Shown: piece by piece, positions 11,501 through 23,253 of the stretch | How positions within the stretch are numbered: the first letter of the stretch is position 1 | How the letters are laid out: every line of letters begins with the position of its first letter | NCBI GenBank assembly: GCA_000611775.1 | Contig: KK106981.1 | Span: 4,838,927 to 4,902,926 of the forward strand | Direction: 5' to 3' | DNA from: Umbilicaria muhlenbergii | Taxonomy: Eukaryota > Ascomycota > Lecanoromycetes > Umbilicariales > Umbilicariaceae | DNA: 64,000 nt | The notes under the pieces: model-generated | What the model was told of the DNA's origin: nothing | Seen by the model: the letters and a program-made list of their open reading frames with translations, nothing else | The model's database searches: none | Translations under genes and position numbers: made by a program

Positions 11501-11809
11501 AAGGGTTGATCAGAAGAATATGATTAATGAGTGTTAAAAAAGAACTTAAAAGATGTGCAAGAAATGTGAGCAGTCTTTAATAATAAATTAAAAGAGCACA
11601 GAAGGAAGTGATTTAAAAAGATTTAATTAATGTCATAAAAACACTTTTTCCTGATTTTCCTCAAGAGGTTTTATAAATTTTATTAAAACTTTATAAATGA
11701 TCTATGACAAGGGTCAAGAGTGATAAGTTCATTAAAAAAGATGAATCATTAGCAAAGCACAGGAGAATCATAATATTATTATCATCATAACAGTGTATTT
11801 AATCAGAGC

Positions 11810-12111
11810 TGTCAGGTTTACACTTGAACATTGAATTAAATTAAATGATGAACATTGAACTGAATTGAATAATGAATGTTGAACTGAACTGAATAATGTA
11901 CATTAAACTGAATTGAATGATCTGAATAATGTACTGAACTGAACAACTAATTGAGTTAGCAGTGATTAAATTAGTGAGTTTAATGTGCACACAAAAGTTT
12001 TAATCTTCATGCTCTTTCTTTCTTTTGCTTCTTAGACTAAAATTCTTCTCTGTAGTTAAATATCAGCTGTTAAAACACATGCATTAATTCATAATCTGCA
12101 TAGTCTTGACA
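11810..12111 (+). repeat. Left LTR of Gypsy-C
   Basis: 302 bp, TGTCA...TGACA, with a GAACTGAAYTGAATAATG-type tandem tract at about 11828-11950 and a T-rich stretch near 12008-12035. Confidence 0.9.
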
Positions 12112-12149
12112 TTATTTTAGTCTCACTCTTTATCTTCTGCTGCAAGGCA

Positions 12150-15100
12150 TCTTGAATGAATTCTGAATCAGATTGACACTGAAGTCAGATGATCAACACA
12201 TCAGAATTAAAATCAGAATCAGAATTAAAAATCAATCATGATGATTAAAGAAGCTGATAATGAAGTTTACTCATAAATTAAAGAGTCTTTGTTGACTTCT
12301 GTGAATGATGAACAATTCACTTTGAATAAAAACTTGATTAATCAGATTCTGATCACCTCAACTGCAGAGACTTTAATTAATCTTTTACAAGAATATTTCT
12401 TCAAAGCAATGACTGCTCTCTGACAGTTGATCATCAATCATGAGCAGTCTTTGAATGAAATCAACACTGTTATAAAGGCACATGAAGAACTACAAGTGAA
12501 CTTTAAAAGAATGAAGAATAAGAACAAGAAACTAAAGAAGAAAGTTATTAAATAAGCTGATGTGATAACATATCTTAAGTAAAGAATCACAAGCACCCCC
12601 TGATCTGATTTCTCTTAACTCACAGTTGAAGAATCATTCAGATTATCAAAGCTTCCTGATTCACTGATGTTCTTCAATGATCATTTGAAATATGATGAAT
12701 GAGTAGTGAAGATCAGAAACTACTTACTAATAATGAATGAATAATACCTCACTGAACAGATGAAAATAACATATGTGAAAACAAAAGTTGAGGATGACTC
12801 TGTTAAACACATAAGATCTTGAATGAATTCAACATCTTGAACAGCTTATTTAAATGTTACTGAACTGTTAAAACATTTGACTCAGATCTATGAAGACTCA
12901 GACTGAAAACATATTATCACTAATGAATTTCATAAGCTTTATTAAGAATTTAAAGACTTCTCATCCTTCTGAGCTGATTTTCAGTGATATGTTATTGAAC
13001 TGAATGAGTTTCTTAATTCATACTGAATAGGAGAACTTCTAAACAAGGTGAATAACATTATTCAATAATAATTAAACACTGATGATGACAGACTTAAAGA
13101 TCTTTATGAACTCATCAAGTGCTGTCAGTGAATCAATCAAACCTTATGACTGCTTGATGCAAAGAGGATCATTAAATTTTAATTAAATTAAACACTCTTC
13201 TCTGCAAGTTAAACTCATACAAGGACTGAACATTTTATTGAGATCTTAAAATCAACTACTCAAATGATCACTGAGTCAGTTCCCTGAACATCAAACTGAA
13301 TGTCACACTCAGACGCCATCAAAGAACAACAGATGAAGAAAGAATGTTGTTTTAAATATAATGAACAAAAACACCTCACCTTAAACTGTTCAAACAAGGA
13401 CAAAAAGAAAAAGACCTTAATATTAAAATGTGTACAATGAATCATATTCAATTCTGATTCTGATTTTGAATTAAATTCAGGAAAAGACGTTCCTTTATTA
13501 AAGTCATGATAAAGAATGATGATAATCCTCTTGTGATATTAATGTTAATGATTAATGAAGACATGCTGTTCACCTGAACATCATTCAAAGTGAATTGCAA
13601 GCTCACTCTAAATGAGGTCAAGTTATGAGTCAAGGTTTTACTTGATACTGAGTCAACTGAATATGCATTCATTAATGCTAATCTGACAAAGACTCTGATT
13701 GAATGATCTGAAATTGAGGCAGTATCACTGTCAAAGCTCTGAACTTTACATAATTTTCAGAAAAAGACAATGAGATGATTTATATACATAATTTATTCAA
13801 TTATAAAGGTCTGTGATCATTCTCAGCAACTCATCCTCATGATGATTGTAAACATGAAAAATCTCAGCATTATATTAAGACTCTCTTGAATAAATTACAT
13901 CTGAATTTTAATTGACCCTGTGAATCAGGTAGTGATTTTCTCATTAAATGAATGAACTGAACTGACTGAATAATCTGAACTGAACAAATGAATAAAACTG
14001 AATGAATGAATGAACTGAATGATTGAATTTGAATCACTGAAAATTTATCAGATCCTGAAGAAATTCATTATAAAAGCAGATCCTGAATCAGTCTCTGCAT
14101 TAAAAAGTAATAACTCCTCACATGCAGTTAATATCAAGATGATTGATGCAGCACTGTTCACATTAAATATGAAGAAAAGTAATAAAATCTTTGTTATCTT
14201 TATTCAACAGATTGAGGAAGCATTGAACTTTGAATTAAAATTAAGTAAATTAAATATTAAGATAATTCTTCCTTCTGAATATCATGACCTGATTGATGTC
14301 TTTTCTAAAAAGACTGCAAATAAACTCCCTCTGCATTGACTTTATGATCACAAGATTATCTTAAAGAGTGAGCAAAAGCTCAGATACACACTTTTTTATA
14401 ATATGTCACATGAAGAACTGATAGCAGTGAAGAATTACATAGAAGACAACTTATAAAAGAGTTTCATTGAAGTCAATCAATCATCAGTAGCCTCACTGAT
14501 TTTGTTTATATGAAAAACAGATGAATTTTTATGACTGTGCATTAACTACTGAAAGCTGAATTCAATTATGAAGAAAGACTGATACTCATTATCTTTAATT
14601 GAGGAAATCCTGACTCAGATTTCAAAGGCAAAATATTTCATCAAGATCAATATACAACAGGCATTTCACTGAATATGAATGAATTCAAAATCTGAAAACC
14701 TGACAACTTTTCAAACAAGGCATGATTTTTACAAATATAAGATCTTGCCTTTCAGACTCACTAATGAATCAGTCACCTTTCAGCACTTTATTAATGATGT
14801 ATTATTCAATCTATTAAACACATGTTGTACAACATATTTAAGTGATATCTTGATCTATTCAGAGTCTCTGTCTGAACATTGAACTCATATTTGAATCATT
14901 CTGAAATAACTGAGAGAGGCAAATTTACAGACTGAAATCAAGAAGTGTGAATTTCATAAGACTGAAACTTAATACTTAAAACTGATCATAAAACATCATG
15001 ACATCTGAATAAATCTTGAAAAGATCATGATTATAAAGACTTAAGAAGTGCTCATTAATTTAAAACAGCTGCAAGCATTCTTAGATTTTTGTAACTTTTA

Positions 15101-17365
15101 TCAACAATTTATAAAGGGATATTTCAAAATCACAAAGCCTTTAATCAGACTGACAGGCAAGAACATACCCTTTAATATGTAAACTGAACAATGTCTTTAA
15201 GCCTTTAGTGAACTAAAGAACTGATTGATTAACATGTTAATATTACAACACTTTGACTGAACTTAAACATATTATCTTAAGTGTGATTTATCTGATCTGA
15301 TATCTGCAGGAGTATTATCTCAGAAAGATGATTAAAAATTAATGCATTCAGTGACATTTTTCTTTAAGAAACTCATATCAGCTGAATACAATTACAAAAT
15401 CTATGATAAAAAATTGTTGACTATCATTCAAAGTTTAAAAGAATGACGCGCTGAATTAACAAGAACAAAGAATTCAATTTAAATTTTAACAGATCATAAA
15501 ATCTTGAAGTACTTTATAATAATCAAGAAATTGACTCACAGACAAATCAGATGAGCTGAATTCCTCTCATAATTCAACTTTGTGATTACATACTGAACAG
15601 GCAGGGAAAATGAAAAGGTGAATGCACTCATTAAATGCTCAGATAATCAGCTAAAGAAGAATGAAGATGATGAGTGATTATGATATTAATTTTAAATCAT
15701 GCTATCAAGCCGCTGTCTAAACTCATGTATCATTATTAAACAAAAGGAAAAAGTTCCTCAGCTTTTAAAATCAGCTGAACAAGCTCTGAATGAATCAGCT
15801 GAATAAGCTTTAAATGAATCAACCTTGAATGAATCAACTGAACAGGCCCTGAATGAAACTTTAAATGAGTTGATCACTCATTATGTGAAAGCAGATGATT
15901 TCTGCCAGGAAGTCATAAACTTATTATGAATTAAAGCAAGACATTTAATCAAAATCTTTCTCAATGACTGTACTGAAGATATAAGCAGTCAGTTACTGTA
16001 TCAAGAACATGTATGAATCTCAGAAGTTGATAATGATTGAGATAAAAATGAACTACAACTTTAACTGATTCAAGAAGCACATGAACAACCAGTCACAAAA
16101 CATATTAAACACTGAAAGATATTAAAAATACTTGCATGATTCTACTATTGACCCTGAATGAACTGAACAGTTAATTATTTTGTTCAAAATTGTCACATCT
16201 GCCGCTGAACAAAGAATATGAATGAGCAGTATTAAGAAGCCCTGAAGTCACTTTTAATTTCAAGTCATTCATGACAAGATATTTCACTCAACTTGATTAT
16301 CAGGTTACTTGAAAGTGAAGGGTTCAACATAATCTTGACAGTCATTTGCAGATTAATCAAGAAGAGACATTATATTCCTTATTCAACAGATAAGAATGAG
16401 AGAATATTAATTAAATACATTGCTGAACTCTTGCTCTGAAATGTATGAAGATTTCATGAATTATCACAGACAATTACATCAGACTGAGGATCACAATTTG
16501 TAGCATTACTCTGAAAGTACCTATGTGAATGACTTTAAATCAGATTGAAACCTTCAATCACTTTTCATCCTGAGACAGACGGGCAGTCTGAAAATGTGAA
16601 TGCAAATGTTAAACAGTATCTTAAAGCATTTGTGAACTATCAGCAAGATGACTGAGCTAAATAATTATTAATGATTGAGTTTACAGTCAACAATGCAGAT
16701 TCTGACTTCATCAAAGTTTCATCATTCTTTACAAATAAAGAATATCATTCTTGAATGAGCTTCAACTCTGAATCATTGATCACCTCACTGCTGATAAGAG
16801 AATGAATTCTGAAAGAAAAAGCTGATTTCATAACAAATTATATGAAGGCTCTACATATAATGTTATAAGACAACATGACAGTAGCACAACTTCAGCAAGA
16901 AGATTTTATAAACAGAACTTAAATATTGATATTAACATATAAAGTAAGAGACCTAATATGATTATCAATGAAAAACATTTGAACAACTCATTTGTTCAAA
17001 AAGCTGAATCACAAGAATGAAGGATCTTTTTAAATCAAGAAGAAAGTTTTAACTTAAATATATAAACTTAAACTGCCTGAGTTAATGAAAATACACTCTG
17101 TATTTCACATTTTTTTACTACAACTCACTGTGAATGATCCTTTGCCTGAACAAATTGAGTCATCATCATCACTGATAATAACTGAACAGGTTGAACTGAA
17201 ATGAAAAGTTAAACAAATTAATGATAATCATTGATGAAGAAACAAACTACAGTACAGAGTGACATGAAAAGAATACTCATTTAATAAGATTTGATACAAC
17301 ATTAATGAATTCAAACACTCACCTGAATTGAAGGAGGCATTTCATGAAAAGTACTTAAATAAGTC
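12150..17365 (+). pseudogene. Gypsy-C gag-pol remains
   Basis: Gag (about 12150-13200) has the usual Tf1-like KLPDSLMFF...DHLKYDE character. It is followed by a zinc-knuckle remnant CCFKYNEQKHLTLNC near 13344-13388, a protease with VKVLLDTESTEYAF near 13629, and RT at about 14380-14900 with YLSDILIYSES near 14836. RNase H lies near 15200-15560 and an integrase at about 16140-16900 with [13 protein letters not shown] near 16560. A chromodomain-like block at about 17200-17365 ends ELKEAFHEKYL. The order is Ty3/Gypsy chromovirus. Several pieces stay open for 60-106 codons, such as 14019-14339 (end of protease/linker) and 14679-14882 (RT palm), but the whole is heavily broken. Confidence 0.8.
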
Positions 17366-17448
17366 AGCTGAGCCACTGAATACATCAACAACAAGGCAGA
17401 AAAGTAAATGATCAGCTCACAGAGCTCACTAAATAAAGAAGAAGATAA

Positions 17449-17750
17449 TGTCAGATTTATGCTTAAATATTAAACTGAACTGAATGATGAATGTTGAACT
17501 GAACTGAACAATGAATGTTGAATTGAACTGAATGATGTACATCAAACTGAACTGAATGATCTGAATAATGTATCAAACTGAATGACTGATTGAGTTAGCA
17601 GTGATTAAATTAATGAGCTTAACATGCACATAAAGATTTTAATCTTCATGCTTTTTCTTCTTTTTACTTCTTAGACTAAAATTCTTCTCTGTAGCTAAAT
17701 GTCAGCTATTAAAACACATGCATTAATTCATAATCTGCATAGTCCTGATA
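17449..17750 (+). repeat. Right LTR of Gypsy-C
   Basis: 302 bp, same length as the left copy, followed directly by the AGAGC target copy. Confidence 0.9.
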
Positions 17751-17819
17751 AGAGCAAAAGGAAAAAGAAATTATCATACAAGATCAGCAAAATGCTGATA
17801 AATAATTATTTACTCATCT

Positions 17820-18720
17820 TTATCATTATTATTATTTTTTTCATCATCTTCATTCTTCTTTGATTCCTCTGACCCCTCTGACTCCTCAAAAGGAGAAAAA
17901 TCCTCATCATCATCATTATCATCATCATTGACAAGGGCAGGCAAATACTTTTAAAATTAAATGCACATTAACTGATCATAACCCTTATGACAGAGGCAAA
18001 GAGAATGAGATTGAACTGAGTATCTCATGATGTTCAAGATATCCTCAAGGGTGATGTTCATGCACTTAAACTGCTCAAAGAGCAGGAGACTGACCTTAAT
18101 AATAAATTTAAACTTTAAAGACTTTTAATGACAGTCAACAACATGAAGATGTGCTGTAACTTTCTTGTTATAACACTTTTAACGCGCCTTGAGGGCGGTC
18201 AGGAGAGCAGGTGAAGAAGCATTAATATTAATTTTATTAATCAGATGAATCAATATGTTGACTTTGCACATAAAGCATGAGGGGACCTTAAATCATCAGT
18301 GATGAATAATAATTAAGTATATTAAAATTATCTGAAGACACACCTTGTGAAGGTTAATACAATATGTGCATTTTATATTCACATGAGCATCACAGACCTG
18401 AGTGGTATCTTCAGAAAAGTAGTAATTATATTAAAAGCAAAATAATTTAATGAGTTGAGCACAGGGTCCTGTGAAGTGCTTGATGATAAATAAATGCTGT
18501 ATGAGGTAATGCATTAATCATGTATGTGCAGAGCCTGTTTCTCTGACTTACAGGCATAATGAATGACAGTGTGATGATATTAATAATGTGATGTAAAAGT
18601 GCATAGATGATGCAATAACAGTATTAAGCTAAAAATGACTACAGTGATAATGATGTCAATGATCATGAAAAGAGAATGAACTGCACTGATGAGATAAAAG
18701 CAAATTGCAGGTCTCATGAA
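17820..18720 (-). pseudogene. Antisense reading frame in the Gypsy-A 3' region, Cys-rich with acidic tail
   Basis: Downstream of the Gypsy-A chromodomain the sense strand is uninformative, but the minus strand reads like degraded protein. A Cys-rich block (CDAHVNIKCTYC..LHKVC) lies at about 18337-18398 and is preceded by YFSEDTTQ. Then come FEQFKCMNITLEDILNIMRY and HSLCLCHKGYDQ (about 17985-18090), and an acidic run NDDDNDDDDEDF...FEESEGSEE (about 17865-17940). Spacing resembles a C-x2-C...C-x2-C zinc-binding-like protein. A comparable Cys-rich frame, also antisense to pol, lies at the 3' end of Gypsy-D (41237-42270). Function is unknown, and it is broken here. Confidence 0.45.
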
Positions 18721-19014
18721 AGATGATGATAAAAGATTAAGAAGTTGATAATATTTATATTTTAAAGTTTTTATTATGATATCACTGCTTGTGACTTGAG
18801 TAGCATTATCATAATGTTATTACAACTTCACTGTCATGACTCTGCTGCTGCTGCTTCACTCCTCAGAGTTTTCATGTTCATATGATTAACTCACCTCATT
18901 ATTATCTTGCTTAATCAGCGCTGATACTGCATCATCATTTCAACATTTAATTAAATCTTTTATCAGTCACTCACCTTTCTGCGCTGAAGGGTCAACGCAT
19001 AAGGGGGAGGCAAT

Positions 19015-19242
19015 TGTCATGAGTTAATGATAATTCAAAACTCATGTAAAGTGTGTGTCTTACAAGTGCCTTGACAGTGTTAATGAGTCACATGAAAACT
19101 CTGCACTGCTCAATCTCATCTTCATTCCTTAATTATTAGTTTTATATAATTAGGATCATATAACTCTTATACATTTATATCTCATGCTGTCACATACCTC
19201 AACTATACTTCCTTTTCTAGTAAGGGATGCTATAGTCTCACA
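19015..19242 (+). repeat. Right LTR of Gypsy-A
   Basis: 228 bp, TGTCATGAGTTAATGATAA...GTCTCACA, preceded at once by the purine tract and followed by TCAAT. Confidence 0.85.
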
Positions 19243-19899
19243 TCAATGCACTACACTTACATTAGCAACATCTATAACAAAGGAAAACTACAAGTACTTT
19301 GTTATAAATAATAATCAACACAACTCATTCACCTTCTCATAAACACACAAGCAAATCAAAAAAGTCACATTACAAGATAAAAAATGCAAAAACATCACTT
19401 CCTCACAGGAAAATTAACTGATGAAGGTGTGTATTTAAAGTTCAGTGAAAAACTGTGAAAATTCACAAAATAATGAACAGAGTAAAAGTAGAAAAACATT
19501 AAATTTGAGACATAAAATCATGAAATTACTATATTTAGCAGTTAATTCTGTGTTGTTAAATCTAGTTGATGCATTATACCTGTCACAAAAATTTAACCTA
19601 AATCAAGCAATTTTCAACCTCACAAAGTCACAAAACTCACAAAATGTGAAAAGTTCACAATTTGCAAATTTAAACACAAACATGCAAAATCATCACTTGC
19701 AAAGTTAAATTCAGATCATAAATTCTAAAATGAATTTATTACTGCACAAAACAGATAATGTTAATGTAAGTGTAAAAACAGCTGCAGAAAACATGAGGAA
19801 AATGCAAAAAGTTGTAAATGCAGTATTTGCACACAACAGTTAAAAACAGCATGCAGAAATAAAAAACAATTAAATCACATCAAATAAGGCTGAAATCTT

Positions 19900-20912
19900 C
19901 ATTTTTTATTTATTTCTTCATTAAGTGTATGCAGTCTAAGACTATGACACTGACTAGTAATTTAGTAATACATTTGTGAGAGAAAACTCTTTAGTCAACT
20001 TATTTTGTCAATTTTTTTGACGGCTGCTATTGATGTCAGAATTGCACAGTTTTAAATATTTTTTTTAATATCTTCTCAACTCTCTTTCTGATTTTCATCC
20101 TCACTCTCTCTCAATGTTTGTGAAAGCTGATCATGCGTAATGAGCTTTCAAAGTCATGTTTGAGTTAATGTTTGTGAAGGCTGATCATGTGTAATGAGCT
20201 TCTAAAATCACATGTCTGAGGTTAATGTGTGTGAAGGTTGATCATGCATAATAAGCTTCTGAAATCACGTGTTTGAGGTTAATGTGTGTGAAGACTGATC
20301 ATGCATAATGAGCTTTTAAAGTCAATGTTTAAGGTCAATGTGTGTGAAGGCTGATCATGTGTAATGAGCTTCTGAAGTTGACATTTAAGGTTAATGTATG
20401 TGAAGATTAATCATGCATAATGAGCTTCTGAAGTCACATGTTTGAGGTCAATGTTTATGAAGGCTGATCATGCATAATAAGCTTCTGAAATCATGTTTGT
20501 AGGCTCAATGAGCTTGATTAATGTGTGTGAAGGTTGATCATGCGTAATGAGCTTCTGAAGTCAATGTTTGAGGTCAATGTATGTGAAGGCTGATCATGCG
20601 TAATGAGTTTTCAAAGTCACATGTTTAAGGTCAATGTTTATGAAGGCTGATCATGTGTAATGAGCTTTCAAAGTCACATTTGAGGCAATGTTTGTGAAGG
20701 CTGATCATACATAATGAGCTTTCAAAGTCACATGTTTGAGGTCAATATTTATGAAGGCTGATCATGCATAATGAGCTTTCAAAGTCATGTTTGTAGACTT
20801 AATGAGTTTAATTAATGTTTTTTAAACTTATCTTGACTTCTTTATCAGGTGCACAACATCTGGTAGATATTAATAAAAGACATCACATGAAGATGTGAGT
20901 TCTTTGTCTTCT
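19900..20912 (-). mobile_element. Minisatellite-bearing retroposon-like insertion in LINE ORF1
   Basis: The 1013-bp block is bounded by an 11-bp direct repeat GCTGAAATCTT (19889-19899 and 20913-20923) that occurs once in the uninterrupted ORF1 frame. On the minus strand it ends in an A-rich tail, AAGAAATAAATAAAAAATG, next to one repeat copy, as expected of a LINE-mobilised, non-autonomous retroposon. Its middle is a VNTR of about 12 units (20113-20818). No TIRs, LTR tips or coding frame were found. A TGGTAG-type block at 20860-20865 hints that an LTR fragment could form part of it. The combination of unique ends, VNTR and A-rich tail recalls the SINE-VNTR layout of composite retroposons, but the origin is unknown. 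Confidence 0.6.
20113..20818. repeat. Minisatellite, about 12 units of 50-70 bp
   Basis: Each unit carries GTGAAGGCTGATCATGCGTAATGAGCTT followed by a CTGAAGTCACATGTTTGAGG-like stretch and AATGT. GATCATG cores recur near 20129, 20191, 20240, 20299, 20351, 20409, 20465, 20538, 20590, 20648, 20701 and 20759. Two units carry an extra TTTGTAG.CT.AATGAG segment. Variation between units is mostly transitions. Confidence 0.85.
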
Positions 20913-21959
20913 GCTGAAATCTTTAATATCAGTGTAAAACAAGGGCCTGAATCTATGATGAAAAATTTAACTCAATCAAGTAACTTTTTAGTGAGTATGA
21001 CTGAAAATGTGAAAAACGCTCAAAAACATTAAAGCTCAAAATCAACATTTACATAAATGTTGACTCAAAACAGCAATAAACCATGAACAGAGGTGATTAA
21101 AAAGGCGCAAAAATTAACATTAATCAAAGAAACTAAACAGATTACACAACAGGAATGCAGGCTACTGCTAATATTAAAAACATTAATTACAGTGATAAAC
21201 TTTAACTCAATGCAAGTTCAAGACAAAATCAACAATGCATTAAAAAATGCAAAAATTGCAAAGGTGTTAGTAGCAACAGTTATTATTTTTAAATCACAAA
21301 ATAACATAATTCTCACTACTGTAAAAGATAGCAGTGCAGAAAAGCTATTACAATATAAAAATATCTAAGAGTCAGAATTAGATCTGAATTTGATTCATGT
21401 CTGAAAAAATCAAAAATGATATAAGATAATCTTACATGAATTATCTACAGAGATTTTTAACAATGCAGAGGAGATGCAATTGCTAAAAAATAAGATTAAA
21501 ATCTTTAACAAAGGTTTAAAATTAATGTGCAAATCAAGCTGAATGTCTACAGCAGAGAGTAGAAAATTTAAAAGACATTCATCTGCAGTCATTGCCTTTA
21601 CAAGCAGTCAAGAGGCTGAAAAGGTCATGAGAATTAAGTTAATTATGACTGAAAATTCACTACATACCACAGAATACACAGACTGCAAATCTTATGAGCA
21701 ATGCATCAAATGTCAAGAATTTGATCACACACAGCATAAGTGTATGCATGAAGTCAAATGTCAAATATGCACTGAAAATCATTATATCAGGAAGCACACA
21801 TGCTTTATTTACAAAAAAGGACAAGAAATATGCAGTCACATAATAATAAAGTGTGTAAATTACAAAGAAAATCACCAGGTGAATAGCAAAGACTGTGAGT
21901 ATTATAAAGCAGTTGAACTTTATTCAGCAGATAAAGATTCTTTAATCATGAATAAATAA

Positions 21960-22669
21960 TGTGTAGTACAAATACACAATATTTAAACACAGATCAGCAG
22001 GAATTATTTAAAATATAAATTTTTCAACATAACTGCAATAGATTCACAAATGTCATGCAATTATGTTTAGAAGCTACAGTTGAAAAAATAAATATTATGT
22101 TAATTCAAGAATCATGAATAAAGTAAAATCACAGTATTATTTTACATTCAACATTTATTAGTATTATTTCAACATCAAAACTCAGATCATAAGTTATGAC
22201 ATTTATTACAAAAGCAAATAAAGGAATAAAATACACACTTAAATTAAATATTTTAAAAGATGTAGATTTACAAGCTGTATCTGTTTCTGCATCAAGTTTA
22301 AAAGAAATCTTACTGTTAAATATATATAATGAAAGGTCTCTTCAGCCTGAATTAAATACATGAATGATAAAAAGAGTGTTAAGTTAAATAACTGCAACAT
22401 CAAGAACTTTAGTCTGTGAGGATTTTAATGCACATTATGTATGATGAAATTCTACAATCACAGAGGCAAAAAATGCAGAAAACTTATTACAATGACTGCA
22501 AATAAATCACTGTGATTTAGTCAATATATCAGACATTATGATGTTTATTAAACATATTGTAAATAAACAATATTCATCAGTTCTAAATTTAACATTTGCA
22601 ACAAATCAATTAATACTGAAAATAATTGATTGACAAGTCAATGAAGAAGTCTATACTGATTCAGATTAT
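21960..22669 (+). pseudogene. LINE ORF2 N-terminal endonuclease remnant
   Basis: Blocks typical of LINE endonuclease/exonuclease/phosphatase domains appear in order: FQHNCNRFTNVMQLCLEATV, then INIMLIQES (the catalytic QE.W region), later an EDFNAHY block (GDFNAHH in intact relatives), and a tail LNLTFATNQL. In working LINEs this domain nicks the target DNA to prime reverse transcription. The domain is cut at 22669 by the Gypsy I/J complex and resumes as linker sequence at 50651. Confidence 0.7.
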
Positions 22670-22840
22670 TATCAGAATCATGCAGAGCAAGTCATGCAAA
22701 TATGATGATTAAAAGATTAATTCTAAAGAGTCATTAAATGATGAGCAAAACTACATATGTGAGTGTTGCAGAATTAACTGAACACGCTAAGCTCAATCAG
22801 AAGTTAATATAAATTACTTAATCTTATCATGCTTTTAACA
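22670..22840 (-). repeat. LTR (a) of the Gypsy I/J family
   Basis: 171 bp; plus-strand start TATCAGAATCATGCAGAGCA, end TTTTAACA. Preceded by target copy ATTAT (22665-22669). Confidence 0.88.
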
Positions 22841-23046
22841 TTACTCTCTTCTCTGAAAAAGCGTCATTCATGATGCTGCTGCAAAAACAACATTAAATTG
22901 TAACATTCTTGCTCAGCTGCCTTAAATGATTTAAACAGTCACCTTGAACAGTTTCTGAATAATCACTCTGAACAGTCCCTGAACAGTCACTCTGAACTTA
23001 ACATGATTTGTTGAAGTATTTATAATGAAATTCATTCAGCACTTTT

Positions 23047-23253
23047 TGTTACAGTTAATTATTTCACTTCATAAGCAGGCCTAAAACTGTTGCAAGAGGT
23101 GAGTTATTTGAACTTAAAAAAGTACAAAGAAGAAAGCAGTCTTGTGAGTGTAATCACAATATAAATGTCAGAGTGTCAAGACACACTAGTCTTAATTTAA
23201 TTTAACATCAGGTAGTTCAATATCTGTCAGTGTTAATTAATCATGTTGTAACA
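23047..23253 (-). repeat. 3' LTR of Gypsy-H (left in window)
   Basis: 207 bp; TGTTACAG start and TTGTAACA end, an inverted TGTTA/TAACA tip pair. Confidence 0.9.

Larger units (their letters stand above)
5760..11600 (+). pseudogene. Gypsy-A gag-pol remains
   Basis: Recognisable short blocks, in order: a gag region to about 6890; a zinc-knuckle remnant near 6895-6960; a retroviral-type aspartic protease remnant with LLNTGAEVNVIS near 7105-7140; RT from 8581 with LQLCVDYQNLN near 8670 and the catalytic YLNDILIYSES near 8985; RNase H to about 9780; an integrase with CNICQRMK near 10450; and a chromodomain-like block at about 11430-11530. RT before integrase plus a terminal chromodomain places it in the chromovirus branch of Ty3/Gypsy. 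The blocks lie in different frames with numerous breaks, so no protein is made. The RT start is separated from the protease by the TIR element. Confidence 0.75.
11810..17750 (+). mobile_element. Gypsy-C: complete-length chromovirus fossil inside Gypsy-A
   Basis: 302-bp LTRs at 11810-12111 and 17449-17750 begin TGTCAG and end TGACA (left) / TGATA (right). The TSD is a perfect AGAGC (11805-11809 and 17751-17755). The 5941-bp element lies in the 3' region of Gypsy-A, past its chromodomain. Both LTRs carry runs of the GAACTGAA / TTGAACTGAA repeat. Structure is whole from LTR to LTR, but the coding part carries many RIP-type breaks. Equal LTR lengths and mostly transition differences suggest it is younger than its host element. 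Confidence 0.9.
5603..19242 (+). mobile_element. Gypsy-A: chromovirus-type LTR retrotransposon fossil with nested insertions
   Basis: The left LTR (5603-5753) and right LTR (19015-19242) share the block ...TTAGGATCATATAACT...GATGCTATARTCTCACA. The TSD is TTAAT at 5598-5602 and TCAAT at 19243-19247, one transition apart. A polypurine tract AAGGGGGAGG (19001-19010) stands before the right LTR, as in many fungal Gypsy elements. Order is gag, protease, RT, RNase H, integrase, chromodomain, then a long 3' region. It contains a TIR element (7731-8578) and Gypsy-C (11810-17750), so its own length is about 6.85 kb. It is heavily degraded, with many breaks across gag and pol. It is older than both passengers. 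Confidence 0.85.
19445..21959 (+). pseudogene. LINE ORF1 (gag-like nucleic-acid-binding protein)
   Basis: Frames at 19445-19708, 21093-21368 and 21543-21959 give typical Tad1 ORF1 text. First come an N-terminal Gln/Asn-rich part and a helical middle with IKKAQKLTLIKE. Next is a KINNALKNAKIAKVLVATV segment followed by NIILTT...SAEKLLQ. The last piece (138 codons) has zinc-knuckle Cys/His clusters CIKCQEFDHTQHKC, CQICTENHY and a final CVNYKENH...KDC. ORF1 proteins of this clade coat LINE RNA in the ribonucleoprotein particle. A 1013-bp foreign block (19900-20912) interrupts it. If that block and one copy of its 11-bp duplication are left out, the frame runs NKAEIFNISVKQ without a gap. Scattered stops remain. 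Confidence 0.72.
19248..22669 (+). mobile_element. Tad1-like LINE, 5' half (ORF1 and endonuclease)
   Basis: This is the left part of one non-LTR retrotransposon whose right part is 50646-about 55890. The split is the insertion point of the Gypsy I/J complex, marked by ATTAT at 22665-22669 and again at 50646-50650. This half holds ORF1 (zinc-knuckle protein) and most of an apurinic-type endonuclease domain at the start of ORF2. Without passengers, the element is about 6-6.5 kb from here to its 3' end, the usual size of Tad1-clade LINEs in ascomycetes. The true 5' end is not located and may lie left of Gypsy-A. Many RIP-type stops are present, so it is inactive. Confidence 0.75.

Noticed and set aside
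13448-13672. Minus-strand 74-codon frame within Gypsy-C
   Set aside because: It overlaps the plus-strand protease region, which has a recognisable active-site motif; the minus frame has no family resemblance.
20113-20818. Regular repeats resembling a CRISPR array
   Set aside because: The repeats are contiguous, vary in length and carry no unique spacers. They form a minisatellite in eukaryotic DNA.
21660-21875. Minus-strand Phe/Tyr-rich frame that looks like a membrane segment
   Set aside because: Shadow of the LINE ORF1 zinc-knuckle frame on the plus strand.
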